Translations under genes and position numbers: made by a program
Shown here: piece after piece, positions 17,585 through 25,640 of the stretch
Numbering within the stretch: the stretch's first letter is position 1
Layout of the letters: the number at the start of each line of letters is the position of its first letter
Notes under the pieces: generated by a model
What the model was told of the DNA's origin: nothing
Seen by the model: the letters and a program-made list of their open reading frames with translations, nothing else
Database searches by the model: none
Assembly (NCBI GenBank): GCA_036506275.1
Contig: DASXSB010000132.1
Coordinates: 1-35,689, forward strand
Length of the DNA stretch: 35,689 nt
Origin: DASXSB01 sp036506275
Lineage (GTDB): Bacteria > Methylomirabilota > Methylomirabilia > Rokubacteriales > CSP1-6
Reading direction: 5' to 3'

Positions 17585-17668
17585 AGAAGGGACCTCTCCC
17601 CGACCGCAAAGCCCCGAACCCCGTGAATCGAGGCGAGCACTTTAGCGCAAGCGCCCGACGCACGCAAA

Positions 17669-17700
17669 GGCGGCAAGGGCATGACTTAGCGTTTGCCGCC
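17669..17700 (-). terminator. Hairpin directly after the gene at 17702-18256
   Basis: GGCGGCAA (17669-17676) pairs with TTGCCGCC (17693-17700) around a 16-base loop. On the minus strand the hairpin begins one base after the stop codon and is followed by TTT. It is a plausible weak intrinsic terminator that would separate this gene from the cyclase operon. Confidence 0.5.
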
Positions 17701-17701
17701 G

Positions 17702-18256
17702 CTAGTCCAGTAAAGCAAGACTCCTCAGCGGAGACGGCGCAATTGGAGAGTAGTCTCCAAGAACTGCTCGATTTCGTTCTCGCTGACCCCTACCCAGCCG
17801 CCAGCCAAAGAAAACCAGGCCGACACCGAACGCGAGCATCCCCGGTCCGATGAAAATAGCGAGGCCGGGAGCCAGGGCCGCTTCCGGCGGCCGCCGGCCG
17901 GTCAGGATCTGATGGAGCATCACGACACTCATCAGGCCCCCGATGGTCACCACTCCGAAGAACCAGAGAGCCATGAACCCAAGAGTGAACGGATGCATGC
18001 GAAATTGACCGCGAACCAACGTTCGGCCACCCTCTTCGACGATCGAGCCGTAGAAGTAGGGTTCGACAGAGTTACGAACGAAGGCGGGCCCTCTCGCAAA
18101 CAACCGAAAGGAACTCGCACGCAATGACGCGTACACGGTGCCCTTCGCGTCAAAACGAAAACGATGCACGATGCTGTCCGGCTCCGCATAGTGCTCCAGA
18201 CGCAAACGGCACTCAGATGCCGGTAACGAAGTCTCCCACGCCAGCGTGCGCCACAT
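17702..18256 (-). CDS. Membrane protein of unknown function
   Basis: The product has 184 residues from the ATG at 18256. A longer GTG start at 18367 would overlap the methyltransferase gene by 25 bases and add a low-complexity stretch, so I do not use it. Residues 1-85 form a soluble beta-rich domain with a VEPYFYGSIVEEGGRTLVRGQFRMHP block. Two hydrophobic segments follow (about 92-115 and 130-152), then a basic tail. The F/YxG...GTxxRGxF pattern is shared by small unnamed membrane proteins in many bacteria. It probably lies in the inner membrane with the N-terminal domain cytoplasmic. It follows the methyltransferase gene on the same strand. Confidence 0.65.
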   Translation of the reverse strand: MWRTLAWETSLPASECRLRLEHYAEPDSIVHRFRFDAKGTVYASLRASSFRLFARGPAFVRNSVEPYFYGSIVEEGGRTLVRGQFRMHPFTLGFMALWFFGVVTIGGLMSVVMLHQILTGRRPPEAALAPGLAIFIGPGMLAFGVGLVFFGWRLGRGQRERNRAVLGDYSPIAPSPLRSLALLD

Positions 18257-18342
18257 CGCCTTTCTCAGTCCGGGAAACGGCTTGCTCGGTTCGACACGAT
18301 CGGCTTCTTGCGGACCTGAAGCCTCGCGGCGGCACGCCGACG

Positions 18343-19140
18343 TTACATCGACACCGGCCGCGCCCACGCGATGCGAGCCTGCACCGGTAGGCGAACAGTA
18401 TCGTCTCGACAGTACCGACGGACAAGCGTTGTGAGGCTGTGGTCGAACTCCTGAGCGGCGGCGGGTGACAGCCGCGCCCGCGAGAAGCCATTCCGGGAAT
18501 GGAACGACTCGACGTAGTCATCGACCCTCTGCGGGTAGATAACGGGGCCAGTCTGAGCTCGCCCCCTGACCGCAATCAGTCTTCGCGCTTCGAGCTCTGC
18601 CACGGTGTCGTAGGACACATAGTCGCGGTTCGTACTGTACGTTCGAATCAACGCGTGAAGGTCGGGGTCCCACGGCAGCGGTGCCAGCGAGCGTTCCACC
18701 AGGATGAGATAGCCAGAGGGTTCCAAGCTGGTCGCGATCCGCGGCAGGACACGGTCCCAGTCGAGCCAGTGAAAGGCCTCGGCCGCCACGACGGCCGTAT
18801 ATCGACGGTCGAAAGCATAGGTCTCGGCGGCAATGGCGAGCCACTCGACATGACGATGCACGGCGGTGCGGCGAAGACCGCGTTCGAGCATCGGGCGCGA
18901 CGGCTCGATCGCAATGACGCTGTCGGCAAGCGGCGCGAGACCGATCGTGCAGTCGCCCGTGCCCGCACCGAGCTCGAGCACGGTGCGCCTGTGCGATCCG
19001 AGCAGCGACTCGAGCTTGACGAACGTCTCCGGCGGATATGGCGGCCGGTGTCGGTACGCGGCGGCGACCTCTTCGTCGCCGAACTGAGCAGCGTACTCCG
19101 CGGCCAGATGGCGGGGCTTGGCTGGAGGCGCGTCACTCAC
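18343..19140 (-). CDS. Class I SAM-dependent methyltransferase
   Basis: The 265-residue protein has motif I ELGAGTGD at 56-63, which binds S-adenosylmethionine, an acidic residue at the end of strand 2 (AIEPS, Glu79), and a motif similar to post-I/II in YTAVVAAEAFHWLDWDRVL near 113-131. The AEAFHW phrase is typical of the methyltransferase type 11/25 group that acts on small molecules. The start is a GTG at 19140. It has no signal peptide. The substrate is unknown. It is upstream of the membrane-protein gene at 17702-18256 on the same strand. Confidence 0.88.
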   Translation of the reverse strand: MSDAPPAKPRHLAAEYAAQFGDEEVAAAYRHRPPYPPETFVKLESLLGSHRRTVLELGAGTGDCTIGLAPLADSVIAIEPSRPMLERGLRRTAVHRHVEWLAIAAETYAFDRRYTAVVAAEAFHWLDWDRVLPRIATSLEPSGYLILVERSLAPLPWDPDLHALIRTYSTNRDYVSYDTVAELEARRLIAVRGRAQTGPVIYPQRVDDYVESFHSRNGFSRARLSPAAAQEFDHSLTTLVRRYCRDDTVRLPVQARIAWARPVSM

Positions 19141-19179
19141 GAGCGTGGGTCAGGCCCGATGTTTCACGGCGCAGGTCCT

Positions 19180-19446
19180 TCAGGTGAGAGCCGACGCGCA
19201 ATTGCACACGAAGAGGAATATGACGCCGACGACCGTGATACCGAGCCCGAACCAGGCATCGAACTGCGACGAAGCCATCAGCGGCGGTGTCTCCGGGAAA
19301 ACGCGAAAGCTGGTGAACTGAAGCCAGTCGAAGGTCGTGATCGCCAGGAAGTACAGGAACGCCTTCCACTCGGGCATCGCGCGGGACGCGAGCTCCGCTT
19401 TCACATGACGCGTATCCCAGATGTCGCGATGACGGAGCGGCATCAT
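19180..19446 (-). CDS. Small membrane protein
   Basis: The 88-residue protein has a polar N-terminus (RHRDIWDTRHVKAEL) and two hydrophobic segments (about residues 28-45 and 66-86). Its codon use is that of neighbouring genes and the composition is convincing for an inner-membrane protein, but I know no family. The ribosome site is weak. It lies 39 bases upstream of the methyltransferase start on the same strand, so it may share the transcript. Confidence 0.55.
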   Translation of the reverse strand: MMPLRHRDIWDTRHVKAELASRAMPEWKAFLYFLAITTFDWLQFTSFRVFPETPPLMASSQFDAWFGLGITVVGVIFLFVCNCASALT

Positions 19447-19552
19447 ACAGACTCAAGCGGCCCCAGGCCTCGCCGTCGCGATCTCGACCAGCAGGCCGCT
19501 CCCGGACAACCGGAGATGCATCGTCGCTTTTAGCGCGAGGTGGAAAGCCGCC

Positions 19553-20038
19553 TCAGGCCGGAAACTCCAGCCGGAAGCCGTACTCCTGGCTGCGATCGAT
19601 GTCGTTGGTCACGCGCTCGCCGAAGCGGATGAAGCCGAGGCGATTGTAGACGACGTGCGCGGTGACGAGCCGCACGTCGGACCATGCCACGACCACGCGA
19701 TATCCGGAGGCGCGGGCCCAGTCGAGCATCTGCTGCATCAGAGCGCGCCCGAGGCCTCGGCCGCGGTAGTCGGCGGCGAGGTAGAGGCGCTTGACCTCGC
19801 AGTTCCCGTGGCCGGTGGGGACGCCGGCCACGGTGCCCACCACGCGGCCGTTGTCGACGAGGACCCAGAAGCATCCGCCGCGCTCACCGTAGTAGCGGGG
19901 AATATCCGTGAGGTCCGCGTCGAAGTCCGGTGGATCGAACGTCATCTCGTACTCGCGGAAGACCGTTCCGATGACATCGAGCACGCCCGCGGCGTGCGCG
20001 GGATCGAAGGGGACGATGGCGGGGCTCGTGTTCACCAC
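19553..20038 (-). CDS. GNAT-family N-acetyltransferase
   Basis: The product has 161 residues from the GTG at 20038, preceded by GGTGA. A GTG at 20086 would add sixteen mostly basic residues that look non-coding. The acetyl-CoA-binding motif A is clear: VKRLYLAADYRGRGLGRALM (about residues 78-97, with the Q/RxxGxG/A signature). It is followed by motif B in VVYNRLGFIRFGERV. This sequence style is typical of small GNATs acting on amino acids, polyamines or drugs. The substrate is not predictable. It is divergent from the PhzF-like gene, with about 290 bases between the starts. Confidence 0.88.
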   Translation of the reverse strand: MVNTSPAIVPFDPAHAAGVLDVIGTVFREYEMTFDPPDFDADLTDIPRYYGERGGCFWVLVDNGRVVGTVAGVPTGHGNCEVKRLYLAADYRGRGLGRALMQQMLDWARASGYRVVVAWSDVRLVTAHVVYNRLGFIRFGERVTNDIDRSQEYGFRLEFPA

Positions 20039-20194
20039 GGTGATTTCACCACGACGGCGTCGGCTCAGGGTGCGCTGGTCACGCACGCTCTGTACCGTTC
20101 GTCAGGCATACATGGCGGCTCACGTTTCGGAGGCGTGGCGTGGGTTCGGTCCGGACGTCGGCGGGAACGTCCATATATCGAAGGTACGGAGATG

Positions 20195-20227
20195 CCGCCC
20201 GCGCGGTCAAGAAAACCGTGCGGGCGG
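20195..20227 (+). promoter_or_regulatory. Strong hairpin in the GNAT/PhzF divergent region
   Basis: CCGCCCGCGCGG (20195-20206) pairs with CCGTGCGGGCGG (20216-20227) over 12 bases with one G-T pair and a 9-base loop, TCAAGAAAA. It lies about 100 bases before the PhzF-like start and no gene ends nearby, so it is more likely a leader structure or protein site than a terminator. The rest of 20039-20328 shows nothing else I can support. Confidence 0.4.
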
Positions 20228-20328
20228 GTTGCCCCGTGCGTCTGAGAACGGTGCGGGCTCACCGCGGAGAGGGTCGCCAAGCGGCGGGACGCCAAGCCGG
20301 AGGCGACGTCTGTGCTACCGTCGGGGCC

Positions 20329-21180
20329 ATGCCAGACTTCCGCTACGTGATCTGCGACGTCTTCACCGACCGACCGCTCACCGGCAATCCGCTCGCCGTC
20401 TTCACGGACGCGCGGGCGATCCCCGACAGCACGCTGCAGCCGCTGGCGCGGGAGATGAACCTCTCGGAGACGGTCTTCGTCTATCCGCCCGCCGCCGGCG
20501 GCACCGCGCGGATCCGGATCTTCACGCCCGCCCGCGAGCTGCCGTTCGCCGGCCACCCCGTGCTAGGGACCGCCTTCGTCCTCGCGGGGCCACTCCAAAC
20601 GGGGCTGGTGACGCTGGAGACCGGGATGGGTGCCGTCCCCATCACCCTCGAGCGCGAAGGCGCGCGCATCACCTTCGGGCGCATGACGCAGCCGATCCCG
20701 ACCGTGGAGAAGTTCGAGCCCGAGGACGAGCTGCTCGCCGCGCTCGGCGTGAAGCGCTCGGTGTTGCCCGTCGAGCTGTACGTCAACGGCCCTCGGCACG
20801 TCTTCGTGACGCTCGAGAGCGAGGCTGACGTCGCCGCGCTGCGCCCCGATCTCGGCGCGCTCGCCCGCGTCCCCGGCCATCCGACGACCAACTGCTGCGC
20901 CGGCGCCGGCCGGCGCTGGAAAACGCGCGCGTTCGCGCCCGCGGAGGGAGTCAACGAGGATCCGGCCACCGGCTCCGCCGCGGGTCCGCTTGCCTGCCAC
21001 GCGGCGCGCTACGGGCGCATCGCGTTCGGCGACGACATCGAGATCACGCAGGGCGTGGAGATCGGCCGGCCGAGCCGGCTCTACGCCCGCGTGGAAGGGT
21101 CGCGCGAACGCATCACGCGCGTCGAAGTCGGCGGCTCCGCGGTGGTCGTTGCCCGCGGCGAGTTTCGTCTCGACGTCTGA
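20329..21180 (+). CDS. PhzF family isomerase-like protein
   Basis: The 283-residue protein has the two-lobed diaminopimelate-epimerase-like fold of PhzF. The catalytic Glu47 is in NLSETVFV, as in PhzF (Glu45). The block RIRIFTPARELPFAGHPVLGTA (62-83) and the second-lobe NEDPATGSAAG (about 205-215) are both present. PhzF isomerises a dihydro-anthranilate in phenazine synthesis. No other phenazine genes are here, so this is one of the many PhzF relatives with an unknown small-molecule substrate. The ATG at 20329 is chosen because the upstream extension is arginine-rich and lacks similarity to the family. The permease genes follow after 30 bases, so it may lead that operon. Confidence 0.88.
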   Translation: MPDFRYVICDVFTDRPLTGNPLAVFTDARAIPDSTLQPLAREMNLSETVFVYPPAAGGTARIRIFTPARELPFAGHPVLGTAFVLAGPLQTGLVTLETGMGAVPITLEREGARITFGRMTQPIPTVEKFEPEDELLAALGVKRSVLPVELYVNGPRHVFVTLESEADVAALRPDLGALARVPGHPTTNCCAGAGRRWKTRAFAPAEGVNEDPATGSAAGPLACHAARYGRIAFGDDIEITQGVEIGRPSRLYARVEGSRERITRVEVGGSAVVVARGEFRLDV

Positions 21181-21218
21181 GACGATGAAGCGGGACAGCG
21201 CGCGCGGACGATGAAGCG
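21181..21218 (+). repeat. 12-base direct repeat with nine-codon leader ORF before the permease
   Basis: GACGATGAAGCG occurs at 21181-21192 and again at 21207-21218, the second copy holding the permease start codon. The first copy opens a nine-codon frame (ATG at 21185, reading MKRDSARGR) whose TGA overlaps the permease ATG. It may be a start-site duplication or a coupling leader. Confidence 0.45.
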
Positions 21219-22161
21219 CTATCTGGCGCAGCGGCTTCTGCTCCTCGTGCCCGTGCTCGCGGGTGTGTCGGTCATCATCTTCATGGTGCTCCACCTGTCC
21301 CCGGGAGATCCGGTCGACATCATGCTCGGCTCGCAGGCGACGCCGGAGGATCGCGCGCGGCTACGCACGCAGCTCGGGCTCGACGAGCCGCTGCCCGTGC
21401 AGTACGTGCGCTGGCTCGGTCACGTCGCGCGCGGGGATCTCGGCCGCTCGCTCTGGATGAAGCGTGCGGTGCTCGACGAAGTGCTCGCCCGCTTCAAAGC
21501 GACGCTGCTCCTCACCGGCACCGCGCTCGTCCTCTCGACGGGAGCGGGAATCGCCCTCGGTGTCGCCTCCGCCAGCCGTCCGCATTCCTGGCTCGATCGC
21601 ACGAGCGCCGTCGCCTCGCTGTTCGGGGCCAGCATGCCGTCGTTCTGGCTCGGCATCGTGCTCATGGTCGTCTTCGCGCTCTGGCTCGGCTGGCTCCCCG
21701 CCTCGGGGATGTACGCGCCGTACGCCGGTGGCGACCTCCGCGATCTCCTCGCGCACCTGGTCTTGCCCGCCGTCACGCTGGCGGCGGCGTCGGTGACGAT
21801 CGTGGCCCGGCTCACGCGCGCCGCGATGCTGGAGGTACTCGGCCAGGACTACATCCGGACCGCCCGCGCGAAGGGCGTGATGGAAGGCGCGGTGGTCCTG
21901 CGCCATGGTCTCAAGAACGCGCTCATTCCCATCGTGACCGTCATCGGCGTGCAGGCCGGATACCTCCTCGGCGGCGCCGTCCTCACCGAGACCGTGTTCG
22001 CGTGGCCGGGGGTGGGCACGCTCATGGTGCAGGGCATCCTTGCCCGCGACTTTCCGCTCGTGCAGGGCTGCGTGCTGGTGGTGGCGCTGTCGTTCGTGCT
22101 CATCAATCTGGGTGTCGATCTCCTCTACGCCTGGCTCGACCCGCGGATCCGCTACGAGTGA
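21211..22161 (+). CDS. Peptide-type ABC transporter permease, DppB/OppB family
   Basis: The 316-residue inner-membrane protein has the DppB layout: the N-terminal YLAQRLLLLVPVLAGVSVIIFMVLHLSPGDPVD helix, the AxxGxxLGxxAxxxR region, and the EAA loop that docks the ATPase in LEVLGQDYIRTARAKGV (about residues 208-224). It ends with LLYAWLDPRIRYE, as is usual in the family. It would move di- or oligopeptides or related ligands with a DppC partner, which is encoded 4 bases downstream. No ATPase or binding-protein gene lies in this cluster. The start ATG overlaps the stop of a short leader frame. Confidence 0.93.
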   Translation: MKRYLAQRLLLLVPVLAGVSVIIFMVLHLSPGDPVDIMLGSQATPEDRARLRTQLGLDEPLPVQYVRWLGHVARGDLGRSLWMKRAVLDEVLARFKATLLLTGTALVLSTGAGIALGVASASRPHSWLDRTSAVASLFGASMPSFWLGIVLMVVFALWLGWLPASGMYAPYAGGDLRDLLAHLVLPAVTLAAASVTIVARLTRAAMLEVLGQDYIRTARAKGVMEGAVVLRHGLKNALIPIVTVIGVQAGYLLGGAVLTETVFAWPGVGTLMVQGILARDFPLVQGCVLVVALSFVLINLGVDLLYAWLDPRIRYE

Positions 22162-22165
22162 CGGC

Positions 22166-23068
22166 ATGAGCGTGCGCGCGGCGGACGTGGCGGCGGCGGT
22201 GGCGCTCGAAAGCGGGGAGGGCTCCGCCCTCGCCCACACACTCGCTCGCACGGCGCGGCGCAATCGGCTCGCCGTGCTCGCGGGCGTCACGCTGGTGGCG
22301 GTGGCCGCCCTGGCGGCGGCGGCGCCGTGGTTGCCGCTGCTCGATCCCGACGCGGTCGATACCGTGAAGCGCCTGCGTCCGCCGTTCACGGAGGGCCACG
22401 TCCTCGGCACCGACGAGTTCGGCCGTGACTTGCTGGCGCGCTTGCTGTGGGGGGCGCGCGTGTCGCTGGTGGCCGGTGTCGTCACCGCGGCGGCCGCGAT
22501 GCTGATCGGCGTCACGATCGGGCTGGTGGGCGGCTTCTACTCCGGGTGGGTGGAGCACCTGGTCATGCGCCTCACCGACATCATGATGGCGTTTCCGTAC
22601 ATCGTGCTCGCCATCGCCATCGTGGCCGGCATCGGCCCCGGCCTCCGCAACGCGATGATCGCCATCGCCATCGTCGGCTTCCCGCTCTATGCGCGCCTGG
22701 TGCGCGGCGTGGTGCTGTCGCTGCGCGAGCGCGAGTTCGTGGAGGCGGCGCGCGCGCTCGGCGCCCGCGACGGCGTGATCCTGCGTCGCCACGTCTTGCC
22801 GCATCTCGTCTCGCCCGTTGTCGTCGCCTTCAGCCTGGACGTGGGCGCCAAGATCCTCGCCACCGCCGGCCTCTCGTTCCTCGGCCTCGGCACCCAGCCG
22901 CCCACCGCGGACTGGGGCAGCATGCTCGCCACCGGCCGGCAGTTCGTGATCCTGAGCCCGCACGTGGTCCTGCTGCCCGGCCTCGCCATCTTCGTCGTCG
23001 TCCTCGCCCTCAACCTCGTCGGCGACGCCCTCCGCGACCTGCTCGATCCCCGCCAGCGCCTGCGCTAG
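22166..23068 (+). CDS. Peptide-type ABC transporter permease, DppC/OppC family
   Basis: The 300-residue protein has the DppC layout: a cytoplasmic N-terminus of about 30 residues, a first membrane helix, the periplasmic HVLGTDEFGRDLLARLLWGARVSL block (about 77-100), the EAA loop REREFVEAARALGARDG (about 188-204) and the end GLSFLGLGTQPPTADWGSML. It pairs with the DppB-type permease upstream. The ATG at 22166 is 4 bases after the DppB stop. The ATP-hydrolysing subunits (DppD/DppF) are missing from the cluster and must come from elsewhere. The family-5 binding protein at 8866-10422 is a candidate partner. Confidence 0.93.
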   Translation: MSVRAADVAAAVALESGEGSALAHTLARTARRNRLAVLAGVTLVAVAALAAAAPWLPLLDPDAVDTVKRLRPPFTEGHVLGTDEFGRDLLARLLWGARVSLVAGVVTAAAAMLIGVTIGLVGGFYSGWVEHLVMRLTDIMMAFPYIVLAIAIVAGIGPGLRNAMIAIAIVGFPLYARLVRGVVLSLREREFVEAARALGARDGVILRRHVLPHLVSPVVVAFSLDVGAKILATAGLSFLGLGTQPPTADWGSMLATGRQFVILSPHVVLLPGLAIFVVVLALNLVGDALRDLLDPRQRLR

Positions 23069-23157
23069 GCGCATCGCGCGACCCCGTGTCGCGCTCCCTT
23101 CTTGACATGCAATCGCGAGGGCGTTACTCGGGTGGCAACTCATTCCGGGGAGGCGTC

Positions 23158-24267
23158 ATGAAGAGCATCACGATCGATCGTCATCTCGCGCTTCGCAATC
23201 AACCGCGTACCGGCCACAACCGCTGGCATCCCGACATCCCGCCTATCGTCGAGGTGGACGAGGGCGAAGAGGTCCTGCTGGAGACGCGGGACGCCACCGA
23301 TGGTCATCTCAACCCGAAGTCGACGGAGGCGGACTTCGCGGGGTTGCCCGTGGGCGCCATCCATCCGCTGACCGGCCCCGTGCTCGTCAAGGGCGCGCGC
23401 CCGGGCGACCTGCTCGAAGTGGAATTCGTCGACATCGTTGCCCAGCCGTGGGCGTTCACCGCCATCCTGCCGGGGCTGGGCTTCCTGCGTGACGTCATGA
23501 CCACGCCCTACCTCGTGCACTGGGACATCGCGGACGGCTGGGCGACGTCACGTCAGCTCCCGCGCATCCGGATTCCGGGCGCGCCCTTCATGGGGGTGTC
23601 GGGCGTGGCGCCGTCGCTTCCGCAGGTGGAGGCGTGGACACGGCGCGAGGCGGACGTGCTCTCGAGGGGCGGCGCCGTGTTCCCGCCCGACGCCGGCGGC
23701 GCCGTCCCCGGCTCCGGTCGCGCGGCGACGGAAGGGCTGCGCACGCTGCCGCCGCGCGAGAATGGCGGCAACTTCGACGTGAAGCAGCTTTCGAAGGGAT
23801 CCCGCTTGCTGCTGCCCGTCGCTGTCGAGGGCGCGCTCTTCTCGACCGGCGACGGACACTTCGCCCAGGGCGACGGCGAGGTGTGCGTGACGGCCGTCGA
23901 GATGGGCGCCACCTGCACCGTGCGGTTCCGCGTGCACCGCGGGGAGGCGGAGCGCCAGCGCATCCGGTGGCCGCGCTTCCAGCGCACGGACTACTTCATC
24001 GACCCGCGCTTCGCGGCGCCCCAGCGCTTCATCGCGACCATGGGAATGCCCATCGACGACGCCGGCGTCAACCAGGGCGAGAACCTGAACGCGGCGTGCC
24101 GGAGCGCGGTCCTCAACATGATGAGCCTGCTCCAGGAGCGTGGCTACACCCGCGAGCAGGCGTACGTGATCTGCAGCGTGGCCGTCGACCTCCGCATCAG
24201 CAACGTGGTCGACGTGCCGAACTACGTGGTATCCGCGCTGCTGCCGGAGGACATCTTCCAGAGCTGA
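23158..24267 (+). CDS. Acetamidase/formamidase family protein (FmdA_AmdA)
   Basis: The 369-residue protein matches the FmdA/AmdA family, cytoplasmic enzymes that hydrolyse formamide, acetamide and similar short amides to the acid and ammonia. Recognisable blocks are HNRWHPDIPPIVEVDEGEEV near the start, HPLTGPVLVKGARPGDLLEV (about 68-87), the ENGGNFDVKQLSKGSRLLLPV segment with its conserved Asp-Lys (about 200-220) and GDGHFAQGDGEVCVTAVE (about 230-247). The last is the family signature. GGAGG is 6 bases before the ATG. It follows the peptide permease pair by 89 bases and could be co-expressed with it, suggesting import and use of an amide nitrogen source. Confidence 0.92.
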   Translation: MKSITIDRHLALRNQPRTGHNRWHPDIPPIVEVDEGEEVLLETRDATDGHLNPKSTEADFAGLPVGAIHPLTGPVLVKGARPGDLLEVEFVDIVAQPWAFTAILPGLGFLRDVMTTPYLVHWDIADGWATSRQLPRIRIPGAPFMGVSGVAPSLPQVEAWTRREADVLSRGGAVFPPDAGGAVPGSGRAATEGLRTLPPRENGGNFDVKQLSKGSRLLLPVAVEGALFSTGDGHFAQGDGEVCVTAVEMGATCTVRFRVHRGEAERQRIRWPRFQRTDYFIDPRFAAPQRFIATMGMPIDDAGVNQGENLNAACRSAVLNMMSLLQERGYTREQAYVICSVAVDLRISNVVDVPNYVVSALLPEDIFQS

Positions 24268-24282
24268 CGGACTATTGGATGA

Positions 24283-24331
24283 GGCCGCGCGGTGACGCCG
24301 CCGCGCGGCCGTCTCGCGGCGTCACCGCGCG
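24283..24331. terminator. Nested, mutually exclusive hairpins between convergent genes
   Basis: Two perfect stems compete for the same bases. A 10-base stem joins 24283-24292 to 24301-24310 around an 8-base loop. A 15-base stem joins 24286-24300 to 24317-24331 around a 16-base loop. It lies between the acetamidase (+) and sensor-kinase (-) stops. It has no T-run. It probably ends or insulates both transcripts. Confidence 0.6.
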
Positions 24332-24365
24332 CCGTCGCGGGTCAACGGGGCCGCCGTCGGAACAG

Positions 24366-25640
24366 TCAAGGCGCGGTCGTGGCGCCGCCGTTCGCGTCCA
24401 GCGTCACCACGAAGCAGCTTCCGCTCTGCGCACGTCCGACGTAGCGGGCGTCGCCGCCGTGGCGACGCGCGATCTGCCGCACGAGGGCGAGGCCGAGTCC
24501 CGCCCCCGTGCCCTCTGCCGCGTGCGCGAAGCGATAGAACGGCCGGAACACGGCCTCGCTCTCGGCGTCGGGAATCCCCGGCCCGTGGTCGCACACGCGA
24601 AGCTCGGCGCCGCGCCCCGCCCGCGAGAGACGCACGTCGATGGGCGGCGCCCCGTGGCGGCGCGCGTTCTCGAGGAGGTTGCGGATGAGACGGCGCAGGA
24701 GGCGGGGATCGCCGCGCACGAGGACGGGTTCGCCGCGAGCGTCGGCGCCGTCGTAGCGCGCGCATTCCTCGGTGGCGAGCGCGAGCAGATCGACCTCCTC
24801 GTCCGCGTCGGGCCGCTTGACGGCGTCGAGCCGGCTCGCGAGGAGGATCTCGTCGATGAGGCCGTCGAGCTCGGCGATGTCGCGCTCGACGTCGCGCTTG
24901 CGCTTCGGATCCGCGCCTTCCTTCATCAGCTCCACCGCCATGCGAATGCGGGCGAGGGGCGTGCGCAGCTCGTGGGAGGCGTTGGCGAGCAGCGACTTGT
25001 GGGCACCCACGAGGCCCTCGATGCGGGCGGCGGCGCGATTGAAGCTCTCCGCGAGCCGCGCCACTTCGTCCCGCCCCTCGATCTCCACGCGCGCGGAGAG
25101 GTCCCCCGCGCCGAGCGACTCCACGCCCGCCTGCAGCCGCTCCAGGCGGCGGGTGAGCCGGCGCACGACGGGGTAAGCACCGACGCCCACGGCGAGGGCG
25201 ACGAGCAGGAGCGTCAGCACGAGCGGGAAGGGCGGCCGCCGGTGCTCGTGGGGCGTGCGCGCGACGAGCCACCGGCCATCGGGGAGCCGCAGCGTCCACA
25301 CCGGCCCGCGACTCCACGGTCGACTCCACCCTCCACGCTCGCGGGCCGCGGTCGGCGGCGGCACCGGCTCGCCCACGGCGGCGAGGGTCGTCCGGTCGGA
25401 CGCGAAGAGCGCGACGTCCACGCGCAGGCGTGCCGCCAGCTGTTCCAGCGCCGCCTGTTGCTCGGCGGGGGACGCGGTGACGGGAGGGAGCGCGTTCTGC
25501 GCGAGCGTCCCCGCCGCCTCGAAGACGTGGCCGGGAGGACCGACGTCGCCGAGCTGTCGCCACGCGACGCCGGTGACGATCGCGAAGGTGGCGAGGCTCG
25601 CCAGCACGGCGAGGTAGATGCGGAGGTAGAGCTTGCGCAT
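24366..25640 (-). CDS. Two-component sensor histidine kinase (Cpx-like circuit)
   Basis: The 424-residue membrane kinase has a first membrane helix at about 8-27, a periplasmic sensor region of about 110 residues, a second helix at about 139-158, HAMP (159-212), the HisKA dimerisation domain with phospho-accepting His223 in SHELRTPL, the N box NLLENARRHG (321-330) and the G boxes DHGPGIPD and GTGAGLGLALV. It is the classical CpxA/EnvZ arrangement. The ATG overlaps the stop of the regulator gene by one base (ATGA), so they are coupled. The periplasmic part is proline- and arginine-rich and has no PAS or CHASE signature. Its partner is the upstream regulator, and the Spy/CpxP-like protein two genes upstream may modulate it. 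Confidence 0.94.
   Translation of the reverse strand: MRKLYLRIYLAVLASLATFAIVTGVAWRQLGDVGPPGHVFEAAGTLAQNALPPVTASPAEQQAALEQLAARLRVDVALFASDRTTLAAVGEPVPPPTAARERGGWSRPWSRGPVWTLRLPDGRWLVARTPHEHRRPPFPLVLTLLLVALAVGVGAYPVVRRLTRRLERLQAGVESLGAGDLSARVEIEGRDEVARLAESFNRAAARIEGLVGAHKSLLANASHELRTPLARIRMAVELMKEGADPKRKRDVERDIAELDGLIDEILLASRLDAVKRPDADEEVDLLALATEECARYDGADARGEPVLVRGDPRLLRRLIRNLLENARRHGAPPIDVRLSRAGRGAELRVCDHGPGIPDAESEAVFRPFYRFAHAAEGTGAGLGLALVRQIARRHGGDARYVGRAQSGSCFVVTLDANGGATTAP

Noticed and set aside
18257..18367. A longer start for the membrane protein at 17702
   Set aside because: The GTG start overlaps the methyltransferase end and adds a low-complexity leader; the ATG at 18256 is preferred.
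20329..21180. Phenazine biosynthesis cluster, because of the PhzF-like gene
   Set aside because: No other phz gene is nearby; PhzF relatives are widespread with other functions.
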